DNA of 64,000 nt from assembly GCA_015680685.1 (NCBI GenBank), contig MNCI01023267.1, forward strand, positions 676,838 through 740,837. Direction: 5' to 3'. Shown piece by piece: positions 1 to 11,112 of this stretch. The DNA comes from Gnetum montanum. Lineage: Eukaryota; Streptophyta; Gnetopsida; Gnetales; Gnetaceae. The translations under genes and the position numbers were made by a program. Position 1 is the stretch's first letter. Each line of letters begins with the position of its first letter. Under the pieces are notes generated by a model that saw nothing but the letters and a program-made list of their open reading frames with translations, searched no databases and was not told where the DNA came from.

Positions 1-170
1 CCACAAATGACCAACGTATTCGGGATGCAAGGCAGGAGAGCCAACATTCACTGTTGAAGGGCAAGGTCCCCCATGTCATTAGTGAAATAGGAGACAAGGA
101 ACCCCTCACAATGGGTTTCTTAGAAAATGATGTTCCTCCTCCTCACTCTGGTGAAGAGGTTAGGCATTAG

Positions 171-722
171 GGCCTTCGATCAACTGTACATGCTATAGGC
201 TCTGATCCCCGTGAGCACCAACTGTTCACGGCAGGAACAACTACTCACACTAAGGACAGGCACTTAGATTTTCACAACGATCGAGGCCAAAGCAGCCGAA
301 GAGAAGGTAAGAAACATCGCCACGGTGATGGATCCCCTTCCTCTTCTCCTTCATCTCACCATTCACACTCTCCTTCCACATCTGGGTGCAACCATCGTGA
401 ACATAACAGAGAGAGTAAAAGTAAAAGGGAGGTTGAAAAACCTCGACAAGAAGGTCGAGAGGAGTTAGGACAAGGGCAAGGACGTAGGGAGAGTAGGGAA
501 CCATCACGAAGACATCACAGATGTCATGAAGGAGATGATCATGACAAGCCCCTACTCGTAACCCGAAGTATGCTAGACATTAGAGAGGCAGTTAGGATTC
601 CCAAAAGGCATTTAAAGGACAGTAGGATCAAGCGTTTGGACATAAATAACATCCCACGTTTTGAAGGGGGATACAACATTGATCCTCNGATGTCACTCAT
701 TCTTCGGAAGCTGAGACAATAA
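171..722 (+). pseudogene. gag-like His/Ser/Arg-rich ORF relic (family B)
   Basis: An open frame of 183 codons runs between a TAG at 168-170 and a TAA at 720-722. The first two thirds are very rich in His, Ser, Arg, Glu and Asp. The end (around KRHLKDSRIKRLDI, then NIPRFEGG) reads like the run-in to a retroelement gag core. A weak continuation in another frame (about 815-1046) also looks gag-like. A similar H/D/S-rich stretch lies at about 30.97-31.2 kb, downstream of a family B 5' LTR, which ties this relic to family B. The upstream stop, the frame change and an ambiguous base at 688 show that it is broken or poorly read. Gag is inferred from composition and context; no zinc knuckle is visible. 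Confidence 0.4.
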
Positions 723-2086
723 AAATAAAGAAGTCTTTGCATGGTGTGGTCCNTCAAAGAAGCAGAGAGCTAGTACCGGTCCTTAGAACCGGAAACCATC
801 AGGAGGTGGAGTACGATGCTTGAATTGTTCAACAACAAATATCAAATGTACTCCAGAGTGTCCAACTTGCATAAGCAGATCCAAGGCTAGGAACAAGGTG
901 CTCATGAACCCTTAGATGCTACCATGGCCTGTTACTATACACTGCTACATCGTTGCCCGGGTCATGGGTACGCTAAGCGGGATCAACTTTGCCACATCAT
1001 CGATGGGCTAAGAAATGAAACGAGAAGAACTCTTGGGACTTACGCCTAAGGGAGACTCTCCCAACTAAGAGNCTTGAGATTCCATTTCACTTCTCTTCTT
1101 TCCATCCTTCTCTCCACTATCCACCTCATTGCCAGTTGTATCATTTGTGTATATATTTTGGTTGATGCATTGTTTTCTTTTTGGTAAATTCTTCCAGTTA
1201 AGACTTTAACTCTTGTTCCAAAGGACATTCCCAGAGCCTACGGACTCTTTGAATGTGGGTTTGACAGGGCATTAAGGGCATGAGCCTGCTTTGGGGAGGA
1301 CCCACTAACACCTATTTGGAACATTAGTTAACTTCTTTTCCTTAACATTTTTGCAATTAATTTTCAGTTTTGTTCATTTCCATCTTGACATCCAGTTCAC
1401 TGATGCCATAGTTGTCCCTTTTTACCTATCTTTCTTACTCATTTTCTTTCTCCATTCTAACGCTACCAGAGGTTCGCGATTAGTCATGGGGGTACGGGGC
1501 CTGTTTTTTCAATTTCTCTCCTATGCCCCAGATTTTTTCATTTTTCTCCTTAACCCCTACACCTTCGGTAGTCATCATCTACATTTTCCCAGATCCATAT
1601 CAGCCATACCACAACCTAGCCAATGAAACTAAACCGAAGCAAGGTATTCTTTATTTAATGATTCAATTACCCTTGCTAATATATGCTTGTGTTGTGTGTG
1701 CAGATGGCAATCATACAACCACGGAATGGATCTGGGGCAAACACTTGGAATGGAGTAGCACTGAAGCAGCTATGCAAGGAGTAGAATGGATAATGTGCTT
1801 ACGGATGGACGACAAAAGGTGCAATCTAGGTGTTGGCAGCAGCAAGACTCTTCTCTCTTCTTCTTTTCTATTCTCTCTCCTCTTTTCTCTCAGTTGCCAA
1901 ATGTGGCTTGATGTCATTGTAATAAGGTGTTCACCCTTGTTGTCATGAACACCAGTTGTATCAAGTCTTGTAATAAGGATCCGTTCACGTGTCATCCCAT
2001 TAGTTCCATTCCCCTCAATAATCCCATACCTACCTGATATTATTGTAAGGAACTCGAGGACAAGTTTTCATTCAGTCATGGGGGTA
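723..2086 (+). other. Decayed internal/3' noncoding region of family B element
   Basis: No convincing coding sequence. Short ORFs here are T-rich and lack family features. The last part, an AG-rich stretch then CATGGGGGTA just before 2087, matches the sequence before other family B LTRs (9381-9393, and the complement of 20146-20160) and is probably the polypurine tract of a forward element. Ambiguous bases occur at 753 and 1072. Confidence 0.4.
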
Positions 2087-3096
2087 TGATGAGACGCGAC
2101 ATGCATAGCACAACGATATCACGGTCCACCGTCATATCTATAAATAAGAGGTGGCACTCCCTTCATTTCCCAATATTGGCTAGAAGTAGCGAAGCTCTGG
2201 CAGTTTGAACACTCCAGAGTTAGATTAATTTCCCATGTACCCGCAGTAGGAGTCCTAGAGTGAACGGCTCTTTATTCGAGCAACTTTGTAACCTGAACAC
2301 AAGTTGTGTACGATAATAAAGACGAACTTGATTGGATAAACCTTGTAGTACATGGTTTTATTTTATTTTTATTTATTGCTTTCCTAGTGCGCATGAGTAT
2401 GACTTGATTACGAGCATCTACGGATGTGTATGGCTAAACAAGGAATTGGCTGCTCATCGCAACGCGTGAGTACGACTTGACTATGAGCATTGTGAATACT
2501 TGGTAACCCAGTAGCATATTCCAGGATCTGCGCTTGGTAATCCCAGTAGTAGTCCAATGTGTACGGCTAGTTAAGGAATCAGCTACTCATCGCTAGGCTA
2601 GAACGTGTGACAAGTACGACTTGGCTACGAGCATCCACGGGTGTGTACGGCTAGCCAAGGAATCGGCTGCTTATCACACTTAGGCTAAATAGGTGCTTCA
2701 GTACGACCACTTCGAGCACTTGTATTACGTGTGGTGATCCCAGTAACGATTAGCGTTTGGTAGCCACAGTTGCATGGGTCAGGGTGTGCACGGTAAGTGG
2801 GAACGGATGCTGACGCTAGTTAATTTAGACTTAGGACATTAGTTAGTGTTAGTTAGTTTCTCAACCCTTTTCCTCATAGCTTAGGAGATAAACTGAAAAA
2901 TACCAAAAAAATCATATACCTCAGACTTGCTTAACCATACATTGTGACACATACAAGCAAGCCTGGGAAGACAACGAACGATTAACCCCAAGCGTTCCTT
3001 GTGGCGTTAAGGCATTTAGTCTACGGAGTTCGACCGAATTGCACGTACATGCTCGTATTCGTATGGTTGAGTGTAGGGGTACCTCGCCACTCATCA
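2087..3096 (+). mobile_element. Family B LTR, probably a 3' LTR
   Basis: The stretch begins TGATGAG and ends CTCATCA, a perfect 7-bp terminal inverted repeat with canonical TG...CA ends. It contains a TATAAATA box (2139-2146) and an AATAAA (about 2315). The last 100 bp match the ends of LTRs at 11.1, 27.2 and 30.28 kb and, inverted, the starts of those at 9937, 19283 and 20661. A purine-rich stretch precedes it and no tRNA primer site follows, which suits a 3' LTR of a forward element or a breakpoint. I saw no target duplication. Confidence 0.75.
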
Positions 3097-3116
3097 CCCT
3101 ATAAGCTATTGGATCA

Positions 3117-3450
3117 ACTATTGAAATCCTAGCACATCCAACATAAGAAGATGTTTGAGGATGCCCACCAAAGGCATGATAGGTACTGCAAGTTGCTGAG
3201 GAATCCTACCTTAGTAGCACTAAACAAGCCTCTAGTCCCACAACACTTCAAGCTAGACCAATTCTATCACTATCACCAGATTTTTGGTCATAGCACAAAC
3301 TTTTTTCAAGCTTTTCAAGATGATCTGTAAAGGATGATAGATAGGGATGAACTAGTGCTTGACATGATGAATGTAGATGATGTGGGTTATGCCATAAATG
3401 TCATCAACGTGGATGGCAAGGCAACACTAGTGAAGTAGCCTTTTATGGTT
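3117..3450 (+). pseudogene. Gag C-terminal relic, family A relative
   Basis: The forward translation contains CKLLRNPTLVALNKPLVP followed by FKLDQF-YHYHQIFGHS. This aligns with the gag C-terminal part of element A2 on the minus strand (55.2-55.6 kb: CELLRNPSLAMPNKPLVP, FKLEQF-CDYHQ-CGHNTDYC). In A2 this is a variant zinc knuckle; here its cysteines are replaced by Tyr and Phe and stops interrupt the frame. It belongs to a forward, decayed family A relative that begins right after the family B LTR. Confidence 0.65.
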
Positions 3451-4319
3451 CAAGTGCCTTCGAGCAATGCAAAGGTTCCCTCGGCCTCCACATGCAAGAG
3501 GCCCCCTTTGTGGTTAAAGTTCCACCGTAGGCACTTGCAACACCTTTCATGGTCAAGATCCCACAACATTCATAGACTATGACATTAAACTAGCATAGCT
3601 CATCTACTATGATGTTAAACTAGCATGTTGCAACAACAACTACTTAGAAATCATTTTTCAACAAGGTGCCATAATGTGATGGCCCCTCACCTACCTGAAG
3701 CGTGGTAGTGGGAAACATATCAATCCCTTCTCCTCCAAGGGCCAACCTTGTTGACAACACGGGAAGATCCACTAGGTGGAATGTAAGAGGCCAAATGAGT
3801 GCCTCATAAGTGAAACGACTAGGCAACAATGAGACCAAAGAGTGCTTGGTCCATCGAAGCTCATCCTTGCTCTTGTAGTCCCCATGGTTGAAACAAGGAC
3901 CACAACGAGCAAACCACAACCTAGCATTAAGGTCCCCAAATAGGCCAAGTAAGCCAAGCCTAAGTCCCCTCTATGAGAGATCTGTCTCTTAGGTTGCATG
4001 AAGGAGGTCAAGGCTAAAAAAAATGACCAACAATGACAAGGACTTCGTAGCTATACTAGCCTAGGTGAAGAAAGCACTAAAGTAGCAAAACACAATGCTG
4101 AACTTGCATGACTTGGTGATGACCTCATTTGCTCACTAGGAAGCATTGACATAGATGTTGGATTTCATTCTTTTTACAAAGGACATTCCTACAGATGAGA
4201 ACACCATCCATGTAGTGATGTTGCCCTTGGTGCCATAGAAATTACGTTCAACATCCCTAGCATTTTGCAACGAGGTAATCAGTGTCAACCCAAAACGAGG
4301 GGAGGTCATCATAGCTCTA
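3451..4319 (+). other. Decayed gag-protease linker
   Basis: Sequence lying between the gag end and the protease relic, in the position of the Pro/Gln-rich and Ser/Thr-rich linker of A2. Frames are broken throughout. Single copies of the ACTAGCAT-type spacer repeat appear at about 3585-3630. No separate gene is visible. Confidence 0.4.
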
Positions 4320-4808
4320 ATGTTTATTAGCATTTGTGTTGGAAAATGCATGATTTGCAAAGTGCACATCAATGACAGTGCAGTAACAAACATGATACTA
4401 TACACCATTGTCGATAAGCTAGGCCTCATAGACCAAATCAAGCCAACCAAAAAAACATGCCTAAAATCCTTCAATGGATCACATGTCACTGTCAAGGGTA
4501 CCATCAACATCACCTTCATGGTAGGGGAGCAATTCCCCACCATCGTAGAATTTACTGTCATACAAGAAATGCCTTGCTCTAACCTGATATTGAGTAGGAC
4601 CTAGCTAGCCCAGTTACCAGTTGTTTCCTCTCCAATTCACCAGGAGATCCACCTTCCATATGGAGGTGGTCCAGTTATCATCCACAGTGATAATGCTGCC
4701 CCTCTAACCATCAACAGCCTTGATATAGAGCAAGGATCAGAGGTGGAATTTCCTAGTGATGTACCTATGGTAGATAATATAGTGCATAAGGTTGACACAC
4801 CTGAATGA
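4320..4808 (+). pseudogene. Retropepsin (PRO) relic, family A relative
   Basis: The frame from 4320 encodes a retroviral-type aspartic protease closely related to that of A2: VDKLGLIDQIKPT, then a GSHVTVKGTINI strand, then EMPCSNLILSR, and after a TAG at 4602 the tail HQEIHLPYGGG. The catalytic motif is lost: where A2 has DDGA, this copy reads NDSA. The frame ends near 4808. In an active element PRO would process the gag-pol polyprotein inside the particle. Here it is only a fossil and shows that the 3.1-8.4 kb block is a forward family A relative. Confidence 0.75.
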
Positions 4809-6725
4809 GTGGTGGAAGCCAACAATCTCTCGAAGAACACTAGGCCTTGCATGCCCCCTAATCCACATCAAATTAGAAAGCAACTCCATAACCAAGGGAC
4901 TCCCTTAGCTTGAAATGCATTAGAAACCTACCTGCCCTTTGCTGTTATGTGCCATGCATTTTTGATTTTCACTTGCATTACATTTGTTTACATATTTACA
5001 GTTAGCCTGCTTGCTTAGATTACTTATTGTTTCACTCTATTCACTTTTTTTACACATTCATCCACTTAGCCTACGCATAAAGAACATCAAAACCCATAAA
5101 AATCATAAAAGCCAAAATTACAAAAAGAGAGTTAGCAACCCACAGCCCACCATGGCCTTAAACTAACAACATCACATCCTACCATTACCTTAAATTGGAA
5201 ACATGGAACCTGGAATGGACTTAAACTACCAATGCTGCTGAAATGGCCCAAAATTACCACTTTTAAAATTTTGTCGCACTACTTTTCCTTCATTTGTGCA
5301 TTATTTTTGTTAAAATGGGTACCACTTGATGTTGTTTTTCTAGTTGATTTTGTAAGATTTTTCAAGAGCATATATAGCATGAAACACCATACCTCACCGA
5401 AGCAAGGTAAGCACACACTAGCTATGATGATAAATTGGCACAACACTCATCCACTAGGATGCTAAAACTGGCACTATAGTCCACTATGACTATAAACTAG
5501 CATAGCCATCTACCATGATGCTAGAACTGGCACAACAATTCTCTACAACTATAAACTAGCATAGCTTGTCCTTAGGTCATGATGTTAAATTGGCACAGTA
5601 GCTCATTTGCTATGATGTTAAACTAGCACCTGGTAGTCTGCTAGGACTATAAACTAGCACACCACTACTTGCAAGGACCTTAAACTAGCATTTTGTTGGC
5701 TTTTTGAGCTCTTGCCACTGGTGTAGGCTTTGGAGCATTTACAACATAATTACCCTTGACATTTTATTTGCATTATGTGTTTTGTGGTTTTCTTGCCTTC
5801 GTAAAGTTTTGTTTGCAAGATGAAGCCCTTGGGTGATCATGCAAAGGTGCATCTCATTATAGCAGCAAGTCATCACATCACTTCTATGTGCATGATTGGA
5901 CTAGCTAAGCATCTCAAGAGTGCACATCCCCCTCATTCTATTATAGCCTATGCATGTCCACTTCCATATCTCGATACCCTCTCACTCCTTGCATAGAAAA
6001 GCTTACAAAATGCCTTGATGCTCACATGCTGTGAATGCATGACACCATTTTAAAGTTGAATTGTAGAACCTAAGGTGGATGTAACATAAGTCATCCTATG
6101 GGGAGCCTCTGTTGGCTAGTCAAAGTCCAAGCAGATGTAACACAAATCATCCTGAGGAGGAAATGCTTGTCCTACAAATGCAACACAATTGCATCAAAGC
6201 AAAGCCCATTAGGTGGCATGCAGTCCACCTGATGGAAAGCATCTTGCAGCTAGCATTTGGCAATGTGTAGAACCAAATGTATGTTTGCCTCGCAATAAAG
6301 AAGCAAAAGAAAGAAAGAAAAAAAAAGGAAAAAAAAAAGACCAAAGGGGGAATAGCATGTTCCTAAGCAAATTAGTAGTGCTGCAATTTCACAACCGATC
6401 AAGCCCTAAATCCACACTAAATCTCTCATGAGCACTCTGACGAGAGGTCAACATTTTCAATGTTAAGCCACCTTGGTGCCATGGTCCACCATTAGCCATG
6501 CTAATCCTACATCTTGCATCATGATCCCATGTTTTCATCTCATCTCCCCTTTTATCCCTAGCAAGTTACTTACACCTTATACTCCTAGCATACCATCATC
6601 CACAACACTCTTGAGCATAGCACAGTGACATCTGACCATGCATGGAAGAGCGATATTGATGCCAAGCTTGCTATGGTGTTTTTTTATTCTTTGTTGATGT
6701 CTCTTGGGCCACTCCTCCAAATGTC
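4809..6725 (+). other. Spacer joining PRO directly to the 3' noncoding region (pol missing)
   Basis: In complete family A elements about 10 kb lies between PRO and the 3' noncoding region (antisense gene, RT, RNases H, integrase). Here only noncoding sequence and spacer repeats remain. The repeat type that follows the antisense gene in A2 (GGCCTTAAACTA form, about 5150-5240) sits almost beside the type that follows integrase (TATAAACTAGCA form, about 5455-5700). This suggests one deletion between repeat clusters. The run 5700-6725 holds no gene; a poly-purine run lies at about 6305-6345. Confidence 0.5.
5150..5700 (+). repeat. Degenerate tandem spacer repeats (TAAACTAGCA type)
   Basis: Units of about 30-45 bp are built on ACTATAAACTAGCA / ATGTTAAACTAGCA followed by CATAG-GT-CTACTATG. 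They are the reverse complement of the GTGCTAGTTTATAGTCATAGCGGACT units in A1 and A2, as expected for a copy on the opposite strand. Confidence 0.7.
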
Positions 6726-6741
6726 AACAAAGAGAGGCCAA
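6726..6741 (+). promoter_or_regulatory. Polypurine tract of forward family A relative
   Basis: AACAAAGAGAGGCCAA lies directly before TGAAACACC. The same junction, inverted, bounds the 3' LTRs of A1 (33093) and A2 (42549). Upstream there is also the short palindromic CTTTGTTGATGTCT...ATGTCAACAAAG arrangement seen at those junctions. Confidence 0.7.
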
Positions 6742-8400
6742 TGAAACACCATCAAATTTGGGCTATAGCATCTCAACTACAAATTTGCCTAAGTGTTAGA
6801 ACGATGCCACTTTCTACGAATTTTTCTAAGTGTTGGGACTATGCTCTCCACTACACCAGAGTGTAGTCAGCCAGTGAAGAGCATATCAGCTCCAAAAATA
6901 AATTATTTTTTTCAATTTTTCCTAAGTGTCATCACAAAGTAAGAAGCTGTAATTTTTTTCTAAGTGTTGGAACTACACTCTCCACTATCCTGGAGTGTAG
7001 TCAGCTTAGTAAAGAGCATAGTTAACACAAAAGGCCAATTTTGCAAATTTTTCTAGTGTCAAGACAGTAGTTACAAATTTTTCCAAGTGTTGAGACTATG
7101 CTCTCCACTCCCCTGGAGTGTAGTCAAGCATGGTTAGCATGGAAGCTCAATTTTTACAAAATTTTCTAACTATTGAGACTACGCTCTCCATTGCCTTGGA
7201 GCATAGTCAACCATAGACAACATCAAGGCCTATTGTTTTGAAATTTTTTCTAATTGTTGAAACTACACTCTCCATTGCCCCAGAGTATAGTCGAGTTTAG
7301 TGAACTAGAAGCTAGATTTTGCAAAATTTTTTCTAAGTCTAGGACTATGCTCTCCCCCAGTCCAGAGCAAAGTTAAGCATAGTCATGTCGAATAGCTGCC
7401 AAAGGCCTCCACAACATAGCATTGCCACTTAGCTCAACTACAACACACCTTTCGTAGCAACATGCATCTTTTTTGCACCCCTCTTTTGTCCCAAGATTGT
7501 AACTATGTTCGACCCCACTTTAGACAGTGGACAGTGTAGTCCTGGAGCATAGTCTCCAAAAGTTGCATTTTTTACATACATTACGGTCTTCTCGGCACAC
7601 ATGCATGTAGTTGGTAGCATAGTTACAGTCTTGCAACCTCACAGAGTCTGTTAGAGCACAACACAACATAACAATGCTTACCTTAGTGGAGAGTGTAGTT
7701 GAGTGACAGCGTAGTCCCAACCGTCCCACTGACACATGGCAGTCTCTTTGCATTTTCTGATAACCCTAACCCTATAAATACCCCCACCATCTATGTTTTA
7801 GGGGTTGGAAAATCTGAGATGAGGTTGGCATTTTTTGCATTCAATAGGTAAGTTTGAAGCACATTTTGGCATTTTGGACGAACGAGACCCAAAGGCATAC
7901 TAGTGAACTAGAGAGAGGTAGAGTTACACACCACAACCCCATCGTAGCCCTACAGGACACCATATCTCATGGTAGAAAACCTAGTAGGCATAGACACCAT
8001 GGCAAGCACCAGACTTCATGGCTAGACACTCTCGAGACTATTACTATGTTCTCCACTATGCCTATTGTACACTATGTACCTTCTAAATTTCTTTTGGAGT
8101 TAACTACACTCAACCCCATTTGGGGTGGTGTTCTATTTCTCTCTATTGCATTTTTCACACTTTCTTTGCATTTTTGCAATTTTTAATGTATGGTCATGTT
8201 TTAACTACTCTTGGGCAGTGGTCTCCACATGTCCACACCCTTAGTTTGATCAAAACCCTTGACTATGCTCACCCCCTTGAGCACCCGTGACTATGCTCTA
8301 CATCATTAACACTGTTGACACCACTGGCATTGTCAACACCATTAACACTGCAAATGTCATTTTTACACTTAGCATCATTTTGGCATCACATTGGTAAATC
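6742..8400 (+). mobile_element. Family A-like LTR, diverged; 3' end uncertain
   Basis: Starts TGAAACACC after the polypurine tract, like A1 and A2 LTRs in the opposite orientation. A TATAAATA box at 7774-7781 corresponds to the LTR TATA boxes of A1 and A2. U3 differs from theirs and is filled with about 100-bp repeats. I cannot place the 3' terminus: 8.2-8.4 kb no longer aligns by eye with the A2 R/U5, so 8400 is an estimate. The short ORF at 7854-8186 lies within R/U5 and has no recognisable features. Confidence 0.55.
6790..7390 (+). repeat. About 100-bp tandem repeats with imperfect palindromes in U3
   Basis: Six to seven units each contain TTTTTCTAAGTGTTG-GACTA-GCTCTCCACT, a short A/C-rich core, then GGAGTGTAGTC. 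The CTCCACT...GGAGTGTAG arms are inverted, so every unit can fold. Unit starts are near 6785, 6825, 6955, 7075, 7165, 7245 and 7335. Repeats in U3 upstream of an LTR TATA box are commonly enhancer-like; that role is inferred. Confidence 0.65.
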
Positions 8401-8539
8401 CCTATTCGATTGACAAGACCATTCTGGCCACCCTATCTCCACCTCCAGTAGGCCCTCACGTGGATGTGGGGTTAGGACTATGTGCCAATGGACCCCTCAA
8501 TGTTCTAGCTACAAATGTTTTTAGTTATTACAAAGGAGT

Positions 8540-8860
8540 TGTAAATTAAGAAGATGACGGAGTACATGGAGCTTGCCAATCTCTATTATGCAAATCTAGT
8601 AATGTTGACTACTAGTAGGCCACAACGAAAATTGGAGAAACAAGTGGCTAGTTAGTACTTGTTGTATGAGACAAAGTTCAAGCATCACAAAGACACCATA
8701 CTTTCTGTACGAGACAAAGTTCAAGCATCAAAAAGACACCAAGTAGAAGCTTGAGATTGCTAATGCTGAACTTGAGGTTCTTAAAGTGAAATTCACCAAT
8801 CAATGATCAACTGCCAAGAACTGGCCAAGCATATGAATGATTACCAAGAGTTGCATAATG
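8540..8860 (+). pseudogene. Family B coiled-coil ORF fragment
   Basis: Forward frames encode EYMELANLYYANLVMLTTSRP, then a run with KFKHHKDTK and LEIANAELEVLKVKFTNQ. The same order of motifs is on the minus strand at 21.5-21.8 kb (EYMELANLCYTNMVML, KFKHHKELKQKL, NEKLEVLRRKF), also just before a family B LTR. This is the C-terminal coiled coil of the family B internal ORF, with frameshifts and a duplicated ACGAGACAAAGTTCAAGCATCA stretch at about 8667 and 8707. Confidence 0.6.
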
Positions 8861-9393
8861 CACTAAGAGTGTTTGATATTGAACATAAACAATTCACTAC
8901 CTAGTTCATGAATGTTAAGGAGTTGTTCCCTAAAATGCCCTATGAGTAAGATATTCCCATTCTAGCCCATATTAACTAGGTGGCATGGACTATCAATGAT
9001 CTCCAGAGTAAGAAGAAGATGAATGAATGAATGTGCTAATGAATACCTTTTGTCTTCCATCAGAAGTTGTAGCTATTGTAGGATAACCACAACCACCTCA
9101 ACCACCATGTGCACTCGAAGCAAGAGAAGGCCCTTTAGAGCCTCCATCGCCTAGGATCGTTTGATCTTCTCTAATGTCTTCATGTAGTTAGAGGAACTAT
9201 GCTTGTCATTTTTATTCATATGTTCAATTTTTTTGTCCTAAACACCAAAATCTTTGTAATCATTATAAACCGTACCTTGGGAACTTAGTTTTTGTCATGT
9301 TATTCATGTGTTTACTTTCTATTTCAATAATCTCATGCCTTCCCAAATTTTGTAAAGAACTTGAGAATGAGTTTTCATTTAGTCATGGAGGTA

Positions 9394-11112
9394 TGATGAA
9401 GAGTCATAGTTTGGGCATATCAATGGGATGCCATTGATGCGACCCCATTGATGGGATCCCTTTAATGTAGGGTTTGACTCATTGACGTGTACCCATTGAT
9501 GGGGCACCCTATTTTGCCTAGAAATGTGCACCTTCTAACTTATTTATGGCACTCCTTTTGTAAGTTGTAGCAAAGCTCTAGCAGTTTTTCTTCTTGAAAG
9601 TTAGAATATTTTCTAAGTGCTCACAAGTAAAAGTCAAAGAGTGTATGGATCTTTATTCAAGAATTTTTGTACTTAAGCACTATAGTGTGTATGCTAATAA
9701 AGATGAGCTTTCTAATAAAACCTTTCAGCACTTTGAAATAGATTAATTATTTTCTTTAAGCATTTAATATTTTAAGCAATTTTCTTCAATGTTTTAAGTA
9801 ATTAAGTAATTAATTAATTAAGCTAGATTAAAAAATGATTAATTAAAATACATAATTACAACCACTTCAAGCATTTGTGTAACACTTAGTAATCTCAGTA
9901 ACGCTTAACGTTTGATAACCCAATAGTGTTATGCGTTGATGAGCGATGAGGTACCCCTACATCCAACCATATGAATCACAAGCATTCACACGCCATCAAG
10001 TCAAACTTCGCAAACCTTAAGTTCTTAAGTACATTGGTTTTAAGAAAGTGAAATCTAATAGGAATGATCATTGTCTTCCCAATTCCACGTGTGAGGTACA
10101 AGTATATGGTTAAGTGCAACTGAGGTATGTGAATTTTACCATTTTATATTTTATAAGTTTAATTACCTAGAACTAGAATGAAAGGTAAAGTAATTTAAGA
10201 TATAATTCATCTATTGCCTAGCTAGCCTAACACAAGTACTTGTTTCCACTATCCAGACACATCCTGAATGCATATAGCACTGTTGGGTTACCAAACATTA
10301 AGCGTTTATGGGTTACCAAGCACTACATGTATGCTCAGAGTGGTTGTTCTTGTGTTCATTAATAACTAGAAATTAATTGCCTAAGTAAAGTGCATTAAAG
10401 TAAAGTGCATGAATATAAAATGCATTAAAGGAAACATTAATCTATTCTTAGTGTTGCAAAAATTATCAAAAGGGTTCATTTTTATTCCTATCACACTACT
10501 GTGCTTAGGTACATCAGTGCTCGAACAAAGACTTGTACATACTTAGACTCCTACTACAGGCACTTAGAAAATATTCTAACTTTGGAAAAGACAAACTACA
10601 AGAGCTTCGCTATGCTATGACAAAAAATATATTAAAATCATGAGCCCAAGCACTATATTTATAGGCTAACATATACCCTACGATATTAGATATTCAACAT
10701 GACATCTTAGGCTCTAACATCGGGTATCTGATATCAAATATCGGAACAAATCAAAACATGATTCATGATACATGTTCAGGATGTGTATGGAAAGTGGGAA
10801 TGGATGCTTATGTTAGGATTAGTTAAGTGTTAACTAGTTACATTAATTTAGTAATTAATTACCTTATTATTTATTCTTTATTCTTAGGCAACTAAACCCA
10901 AAAACATAAAAATGATAAAAAATCATATGCCTCAGTTATACTTAACTATACCCTTGTACTCACAAGTGTAACTATGAAAACAACGATTGCAATAGTTGAT
11001 TCACCTCATAGACCAATCTACATTGAAACCTAGAAGTCCTTGGAATTCGACCAAATTGTGTGTAATGCTTATGATTTGTATAATTGGGTGTAGGGTTTAC
11101 TGGCTACTCATT
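9394..11112 (+). mobile_element. Family B 3' LTR, split by an inverted LTR
   Basis: A purine-rich AGTCATGGAGGTA precedes TGATGA at 9394. The first part runs to about 9936 (TATA region, CTTTATTCAAGAA, AATAAAGATGAGCTT as in other B LTRs). The second part resumes at 10769 (GTTCAGGATGTGTATGG) and ends near 11112 with CTACTCATTA, a decayed CTCATCA. U3 carries repeated CCATTGATGGGA-type motifs. It marks the edge of the AT-rich island. Confidence 0.7.
9937..10768 (-). mobile_element. Inverted family B LTR inserted in a family B LTR
   Basis: Starts TGATGAGCGATGAGGTACCCC, the exact complement of the usual B LTR end, and runs through the complement of the R region (AGACTCCTACTACAGGCACTTAGAA) to ATTCATGA at 10768. 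Removing it joins CAATAGTGTTA to CATGTTCAGGATG, the uninterrupted form seen at 29.98 kb. Target duplication is not clean. U3 has repeated ATATCGG/GATATC motifs, as in the solo LTR at 26.4 kb. Confidence 0.7.

Noticed and set aside
1351-1948. Plus-strand ORFs downstream of the first gag relic
   Set aside because: Phe/Leu/Ser-rich translations of T-rich noncoding DNA, with no family motif and no conserved copy elsewhere in the window.
3097-9393. One element with LTRs 2087-3096 and 9394-11112
   Set aside because: No primer-binding site follows 3096, and the interior carries family A gag/PRO, a family A polypurine tract and a family A LTR start, not a family B body.
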